64,000 nt of DNA from Nilaparvata lugens (lineage: Eukaryota > Arthropoda > Insecta > Hemiptera > Delphacidae): assembly GCF_014356525.2 (NCBI RefSeq), contig NC_052505.1, forward strand, positions 9,302,171 through 9,366,170. The letters are read 5' to 3'. The notes beneath the pieces are model-generated. The model saw only the letters and a list, made by a program, of their open reading frames with translations. It was not told where the DNA came from and did not search any database. Positions 57,617-64,000 of this stretch are shown here, in pieces (the stretch's first letter is position 1; each line of letters opens with the position of its first letter). The translations under genes were made by a program, and so were the position numbers.

Positions 57617-57925
57617 CTGGAAAGAGAGAATCAATATATTAGTTCGGCCAGGTTAAGTTGTGTTATAAAAATCCAAATTTAAAAAAAATGAAAATAATTC
57701 AGATTATAGAATAGAAATGGTTGAAGAAGAATAGGAGTTAACTGAGCTTCTGAAATAAAGTTGATATTATTCAATCGGCTTACACACCAATATAGTGGAA
57801 CCTTGATAGAGTACACTCCATTAAATTAATAGTACATTCCCCGTCCTTTTTCCGCAGTCCTTTGAAACGTCCATAAAGCGTTCAACTTCAATAAGGTACA
57901 CCCCAATTAAGTACAGACCTCGTAA
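57617..57925. other. Gene-free stretch, possible old transposon
   Basis: ATAGTGGAACCTTGATAGAG near 57795 and the repeated words TAATAGTACATT and GACCTCGTAAT hint at an old DNA transposon end (pogo/Tigger-like starts often read CAGTNGAACCTCG), but the evidence is thin. Confidence 0.25.
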
Positions 57926-58149
57926 TATAATTATTATTTAACGAAAATCCTACATAAATGTTGTAAATCACCCCGAAGACTTCTGCTACTGCAGACATTG
58001 ACAACAGGGTTAACAGCTAGATTTTTGGATAGTAGTTCTCATCGAATTTCCATCTAGCTGTTAACCCTGTTGTCAATGTCTGCAGTAGCAGAAGTCTTCG
58101 GGGTGATTTACAGCATTTATTTAGGATTTTCGTTAAATAATAATTATAT
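57926..58149. mobile_element. Palindromic MITE, family 3 (copy 2)
   Basis: Arms of about 90 bp (ATAATTATTATTTAACGAAA ... AAATCACCCCGAAGACTTCT ... GTTAACAGCTAGAT) are almost perfect inverse copies around a spacer of about 35 bp. It shares its end sequence and the CATCTAGCTGTT core with 10444-10586 but has kept much longer arms. A 13-bp direct repeat AGACCTCGTAATA lies at 57915-57927 and 58196-58208. Confidence 0.85.
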
Positions 58150-61100
58150 ATTAATTAGCATTTCAATAAATGCATTCTCTATTTAATCCATCTGTAGACC
58201 TCGTAATAGTACATTTTTTAACTATCCCTTAGAATTTACGTAGATTTTCCACTGTATTGTGTAATCTATATAGTTTGTTGGATACTGGATTAGCATGGGT
58301 ATCTATCTGACAGTAGAATATGCATCCACACCTATCAAGGAAACATAACAAATTTTGTCCAAATTGAATACGTAGGCTACATAATTTATCAGTATTATAC
58401 ATTTATATCGTACACTTAGATATTGTATATTATCATACATTAATACTGTATTTTGAAGAACTGTGGTCATGCGATATCCTTTATTGGAAATATTCAGATA
58501 GAATAGAATAGCGGCACTATTTGCAGTTGGGAAAAACTATTAGATCTGCTAGTTTGAAATGGATGAATGGATAGCAACTATCACACCCCAACTCCTAATA
58601 GCCTACTTTTCAGAACGTCCACGCCCCTTCCCATCCTGCATCCAAAAGGTTGGAGTTGAAAAGCTGTGGCTAATTCCAACACCCTATCACGCCAGAAACC
58701 AGAAGCGATGCAAAATCCTCCTTTAGCCATTCATCATCTGATCCATTATGGTTCAATAATTGCTCCACTCATTTTCTATAACTTTAGTTGACGTTGACGT
58801 GGTAACTATAAATTCTACCAAATAGCTTTTTTAATAGCTCAGTTTATAGGCCTGGTATCATACATTTTTTATAATACCTTATACCTATGAATATCCATGA
58901 AGTAAGAAACAAATCGATCAGATAGCAATCTACGTACAGTATGAGGGATAATCCTTATCTGTTATCTGCAATAATACTTCTGTCGATGTTATTATAAAAT
59001 TGAACTTCATAATCTACTTCTTAGGCACATCACCGAAAATATAAATTTATTAATATAGACTTGAATCACCTGAATATAAAAAATAATCATATTGCCGCTG
59101 CGGTTGCGGTAATTTGTGGCAGGTGACGAATTTCAGGTCCTTTCGTCATTTTATTTATTATTATAATCTATCTTTATTTATTCAAAGTGCGGTGATATTT
59201 GACTATAATTTGGTGTTTTAATCATTCTAAAATCAAAATTTCTAGCTCACATATATTTTCCTGAAATTGAACTTGAACTTTCCACAGTAAAAACATAACC
59301 TACTTTTTCGTGCATGTTATTCTTTATCAAAATTTGGGAAGAGAATAGTTTTGGGCCATGCCTGTTGTTCTTTCCCGATCATATTTATATGATTTGTAAT
59401 ATTGTATCAAAAAATAAATTATAATAATAAATAATTCACCCATTAAACACAATAAAAATGGTATGTGGATTTTTCAAACGTTCATTTTGGAATATAAGTT
59501 CCACTGTCATAATTATAAAACAGTACTTATAATGAGTTCAGAATTTTTCACTTCAAGCTTCACATTCACATAATCTAATAATACCTACAACTGAAAGCTC
59601 TCTTCAATTCAACACTGAATCCCCAAACTTTGGCAGCACATTGTACATTTAAGCCCAAGTTTTTGATACCTACTCTCATGTACATGAAGTTGTCTAAAGT
59701 AGCGGTTTGCCAGAAGCTAATGACGTAATTACTGTGGAATAGTTCTCCTATATTAAACTCATGTTCGTGTTTCGTTAGAAGCAAATCGTCACGAGAATAT
59801 AATAGCTAGGTAATAGAGGAATTTTCAGAAATGATTGACCACTGGTTTATATTGACTTTCTCCCCATTATTACTCTTATCGCTCATTTCTGAAGTTTCAA
59901 CTCAATCTCAGATACTTGAGCTTCTCAACAGGAAAATCCTACATGTTGAGATGGAATGAGAATGGAGAATATACCTTATGGAGACTTCTTTTTGGTTTAA
60001 ATTTCCATTAACCACCTTAGCACACTCGTATACGTCGTAAATGCATTAATTATCTTCGGGGAAAAGATAAACAAATTGATTGAAGTTAACGTTCAATTAT
60101 CAGAAATCTATACTGCATAATATCATCATGACAAGGTTCATAGAATGCTTATAAATTCCAACCAATGGTCTGGCACTGTATTTCAATCATTCATTCAACG
60201 TCATTAGACGAGCTGGCAACGTGGTCACAAAAAATACTAGTACTATTTCCACAATAGAATAACGTACCTTTGGTTTATAGTCCTTTCAGAGGTATTACAG
60301 TGGAACTCCTTTCAAAATTCCTCTGTCACCCTGTGATACGTGACACGTCACAAGTTCTACAGCTAAACAAGGTGGAAGAATTTCAGCAAGGATTCAGCAA
60401 TAGAACTGACTCCAGTGTTGCATTCACGCTATAAAAGATATCACCTGCCCCTAGCTCAAACCCAAGGTGTTCTGAGTAAATTCTATAGGCTAAGCTGTGG
60501 CTGAAACCAATGGTTCCCACTGTGCATTTTCGAAGCGTCGACGATTTCCATTTCTACCTTCTAGCCTTTACATTCAACTTCTATCTGGCTTGCAGTAGAA
60601 CGTGATTTAGCTTCAAATAGATAAACAAACGAATACATCCCAAAAAAGCAATTACAAAATTGTTTTCTATAATTATAATTTTATAATTTTCTATGATTAT
60701 AGTTTTTTATAATTTATAATTTTTGTTCCCAATTTGGCTAATAAATCTGATAGAATGGACGCCAATCAGGCAATATCGTGATTCTGTTTTTAACTATTTC
60801 TAATTTTCATTTGATTCTTGTGATTGTCGCTTCTTATTTTTAATCCTCTGTTTCTTTCATTTCATAGACGTTGGCAACATATCTTATATTACGCCACACG
60901 TAGTCCGTAGATTCAGCGTTACGAATCTACTGCAGTCTGATTACTCCATTAGAAACAATGTTTCAAAAACTCTTGTAGGCGAAACGTAACTTTACGTTGC
61001 TCAGGGTGGTGTGAAATGAGACTCGTAACTTAAGGACAGAAAGTTGTCTGATACAGTGTCTGCTCTCCAGTCAAATTGACTGATATAAAGTTAAATAGTT

Positions 61101-62634
61101 ATCTTCTGATAATCCTATCCACTGATCGTGGTTTACTGTTCAAAGAAAAGATTCATTTCTAACTGGAGATAGAAAATGAATCGTAAATTTTTCATGACAA
61201 TACTAGAATATATATATTATTATTGTAAAAGCTCAGTTTAACAAAAAGTTTATATAGCTTGAAAATACATTGAAATTTACTTTCGATTCCTAGTAGTTCT
61301 ATAAGTTACCTATGTCATAATTGAATAAAAATATTTCAATTCTATACTCCCTGGTTATAAGCAATCAGTTCCATCTAAATCCATACATAGTTAGTAGAAT
61401 GATACAATAATATAATAATTCAATTTAATAATATAATTTGGTCTGCTGTATTTCTAATCTTTTACAATTCGATCCAAAAAGACATGGAAACCCGCTGAAG
61501 GCTCTGAAATAAGAGATTAATTCCATCTATTCAAATGATAATAGGCCTAATTGATATGGTATTGTTAAAAATATTCTAATAACGTAGTTGAATAATTGAT
61601 GAATTTCAACTACAACATGGTACAATAAAAAAAAACAGCTTATTCATACCCTAAAATCTATGAAAACTCTATTCAAGTTTTTCAAAATTCTCTTAGAACT
61701 ATTCTCACGAAATTCCTTGAATTTTGTTTCTGTAGCATGAGGAGAACTTGTGATTACAAGTTTAAAAGTTGGAAAGGTAGAGAAAGCCAAATGTTTTGGG
61801 GTAGGAAAAATGTGATTCATCCAGAGATTAATTTGTATTAACATGGCCTAATAAAAATGCGCAAAAAAGCAATGCCAACCAGTATTGAACGTTCATAAGC
61901 TGGGATTAGGCAAAAGCGATTCTTTGCTGGACGAATCGCGTGCACGCCTTGCATGTGCAAAGTCGTATGTAGCTTTATATGAGAGCACGAAACTTTTGTC
62001 AAACATGTTAACAAGACAACCTGAAAGCCGGCTTTTAGTCAGCTTACTATTTTTCGACTACTAGTTACGATCCAGCTAGCTGCAAATGTTGAAAATTTTC
62101 ATAAAAAGAAGTCAGAAATAGTGGAAAACCACTGAAGTCACCAGTTTCGATGAAAATAAGCCTTTAATGAAATACCTATTTCAGTGATCGTACGAAAGTT
62201 TTTTGTAAGAATATGCATTCATTAGTCCTGACTACTTCTAATAGTAATGACTAGTCAAATATACAACAATATCAATACGATGGTAATAAAAGACCACCAA
62301 TTTACTATGGGATTTCCCCGTTATTATTTATTTGGTAATATAAAAAGACATTGGACAAATTACAAGTAGTTTCCCTCGAGGTTTTGGAAAAATCAATACT
62401 AATGAGAATGAGTTTTTCTATTATTGCTGAGGGTGAAGTCCTCATAGCACTTGTGCTAGGTTGAAGACTACCTCTCCCCAAGTTTTTTAAGTACAGTTCA
62501 AGTCACGAAGCCGGAATACTACAGTACTTATTATATTAGTTGTTGATCTATTACTTACTATTTAAAAGGAATAATAATCTATAAATCTCCGGTAACAGGG
62601 CAAAGAACAAAATTTCATGCAAACACTAACTTAC
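58150..62634. other. Gene-free stretch
   Basis: Holds a LINE-tail copy at about 59335-59430 and an AT-rich self-similar run at 60655-60720. A minus-strand AAAG|GTACGTTATT at 60266 has an open but stop-interrupted frame upstream (LVTCHVSQGDRGILKG) and is not called. Other frames are unsupported. Confidence 0.45.
59335..59430 (+). mobile_element. LINE 3' tail family with hairpin (copy)
   Basis: GGGAAGAGAATAGTTTTGGG, CCATGCCTGTTGTTCTTTCC, CGATCATATTTATATGATTT and an A/T-rich AATAAAT tail follow the same order as 2004-2103 and 51975-52060. Confidence 0.55.
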
Positions 62635-62678
62635 CGAATTTATTTTTAACAAAATCAAAAGATTCTCTCCTTGAATAC
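62635..62678 (-). CDS. Candidate 44-nt internal exon, unknown product
   Basis: On the minus strand the segment between ATACCACCAG (acceptor, weak pyrimidine tract) and GTAAGTTAG (strong donor) is open and reads YSRRESFDFVKNKF, leaving one base. Joined in phase to 57551-57616 it would place two FDFVK-containing peptides in series. The short length and weak acceptor keep confidence low. Confidence 0.25.
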
Positions 62679-64000
62679 CTGGTGGTATTACATGATCCAT
62701 GGACAAAACCATTAGACTATGAACCATAAACAGTTATGGATTTTTGTGTAGTTGAAAAGTTTATATTGTGGTAATTATTCATGTTAAATAAAAATACTAA
62801 GAAAAGGATTTCACATAATTATTTGACCATGGATATTCTAGAATGAGTTTGATGATGATATCGAAACCATAAATTTGATACCTAGAAATTGAGAAGGATG
62901 TCTCAAATCTACTTCTCTCTCTAGGACTGGCCTTGAAGTGTGTAGGGGGCTTTACCTTCACACAGCAAAGATTTTCTCAGGTGATCAACTACTACCGTAA
63001 CTTCAAAATAGTTCAAATATTTTCTTCGAATAGAATACAATCTTCATAAACATTACATTGAACTCACATCATGATTTAGCCTCGACAAACTAAATGGAGT
63101 TTCTCATTCTCACGCCCTCAAATCGATTAAGAAATCCACAATAGCATTTTTCCACCTGCTCCCCCAATCTGCATCCCTTCTCTTCCATTCAGAAGATCAA
63201 GCTATGAATTTCATCTTTGGTGCTATTTCTACCCAGGTTTTAAATAGATTTCGTCCACATACAGTCAACCCTCTTTTCTTGAAATCGATTTCAGACCACC
63301 TCAACCCTATTCTTCCCATATTGTGGCTTCGATCAAAATCCTATTGCAGTTGTTACAGTTTCAGAACCTACACCTTCTTAATGCGGCTAGAAATACCTTA
63401 TGGTTTATATTGACCTAATTATTTCTACCACAGAGCAATAACTTGAGATCAGATAAGCTAATGGGATAAGAGAATGGTTAAAGAGAATAAGAAAATGACT
63501 TTCCAGGGCCAGAATCACAATACGTACACAACAATAATATAATAAATAAGTACCACACAGAACTTTGTTTTGACGACAGCAGGACATGGGCGTATTCAAT
63601 GCATTGTTTTATATTCCAGGTTCTACTTGCAGAGTGTGGCTTCATTTAGAACAGTAAATGTCATGTGACATATAAATCAACCCATAATCATTGAACTTTT
63701 TATCGCTTATATTCAAGGAAATAGCTCTCTGACTTTGTTAGACGACTTCATGTTCTAGAGATTAATTTAGGAAGGTCAATTTCACTTCTTACATTTATAG
63801 TGTTGTTTCTATGAGCTTGTGAATACAAATAATTGCACATTAGAATTTTTGGCTGAGATGATGCCCACATGAGCCCTAGACTTGTGCGTGAGTAATTAGA
63901 GGGCTGATAATGAGAAATGAATTAGCCAGAATCTTTAGGTGGAGTACGAAGCTATGAACTACCGGGAAATAGGGCTTTTATGAATTCTGTTTATGGAGCT
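62679..64000. other. Gene-free stretch at the right end
   Basis: Includes a reverse-strand copy of the CACAAGCC/GGGCATCA LINE-tail motif at 63862-63892. A minus-strand open segment near 62955-63020 ends at AAG|GTAAAG (DHLRKSLLCEG) but reads on to a stop and lacks a clear acceptor. Confidence 0.4.

Noticed and set aside
60266..60370. Minus-strand exon-like segment before GTACGTTATT
   Set aside because: All three frames contain a stop before the donor.
62955..63020. Minus-strand open segment ending at AAG|GTAAAG
   Set aside because: Reads past the donor to a stop, has no good acceptor, and its phase does not match the next candidate exon.
1..64000. CRISPR arrays, operons, rRNA or a full tRNA gene
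   Set aside because: Tandem repeats here are contiguous without spacers, no clustered prokaryote-like genes exist, and the only tRNA-like sequences are SINE-type or permuted fragments.

Overview
This is AT-rich, repeat-laden eukaryotic DNA. It most resembles a large insect genome: it carries palindromic MITEs, 5'-truncated LINEs with target-site duplications, a tRNA-derived SINE, microsatellites, and possible small exons with canonical splice sites separated by kilobases of non-coding DNA. A hemipteran such as a planthopper would fit, but the species cannot be fixed from the sequence alone. There is no sign of bacterial gene organisation, CRISPR, rRNA or a complete tRNA gene.

The only large coding block is a complete LTR retrotransposon on the minus strand, 34449-46348 (11.9 kb). 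Its two 2.37-kb LTRs are almost identical. Between them, in sense order, lie a leader with a primer-binding site, a coiled-coil Gag (726 codons), protease-reverse transcriptase-RNase H (698 codons) and integrase (431 codons). The LTRs differ, by eye, only by five single-base length changes, so the insertion is very young. It is Ty3/gypsy-like by domain order; the long LTRs recall Osvaldo/Ulysses-type elements. Two oddities are an antisense ORF with a canonical intron between integrase and the 3' LTR, and a leader ORF that starts inside the 5' LTR and reads across the primer-binding site.

From 1 to 34 kb there are no convincing complete genes. The region holds several MITE families (32-592, 9985-10397, 10444-10586, 13907-14220, 30371-30536, 32812-33095). 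Two of these were split near their centres by LINE 3' ends that carry target-site duplications. It also holds tandem repeats, a SINE at about 19.8 kb, and a 309-bp tandem duplication at 27.4-28.3 kb whose second copy contains a retroposon while the first preserves the empty site. Possible exons lie near 5.0-5.9 kb (plus), 10.8 kb and 29.8 kb (minus).

From 46 to 64 kb the sequence is again intergenic or intronic. It contains a TATA box with a six-codon first exon at 47.74-47.82 kb (plus), an 88-bp hAT-type miniature element with a perfect 8-bp target duplication (49834-49921), a 580-bp near-perfect palindrome (52672-53252), more MITEs, and possible minus-strand exons at 54.1, 57.6 and 62.6 kb. 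The last two are phase-compatible. The picture is one or more genes with very long introns, or a gene desert, heavily colonised by nested transposons.
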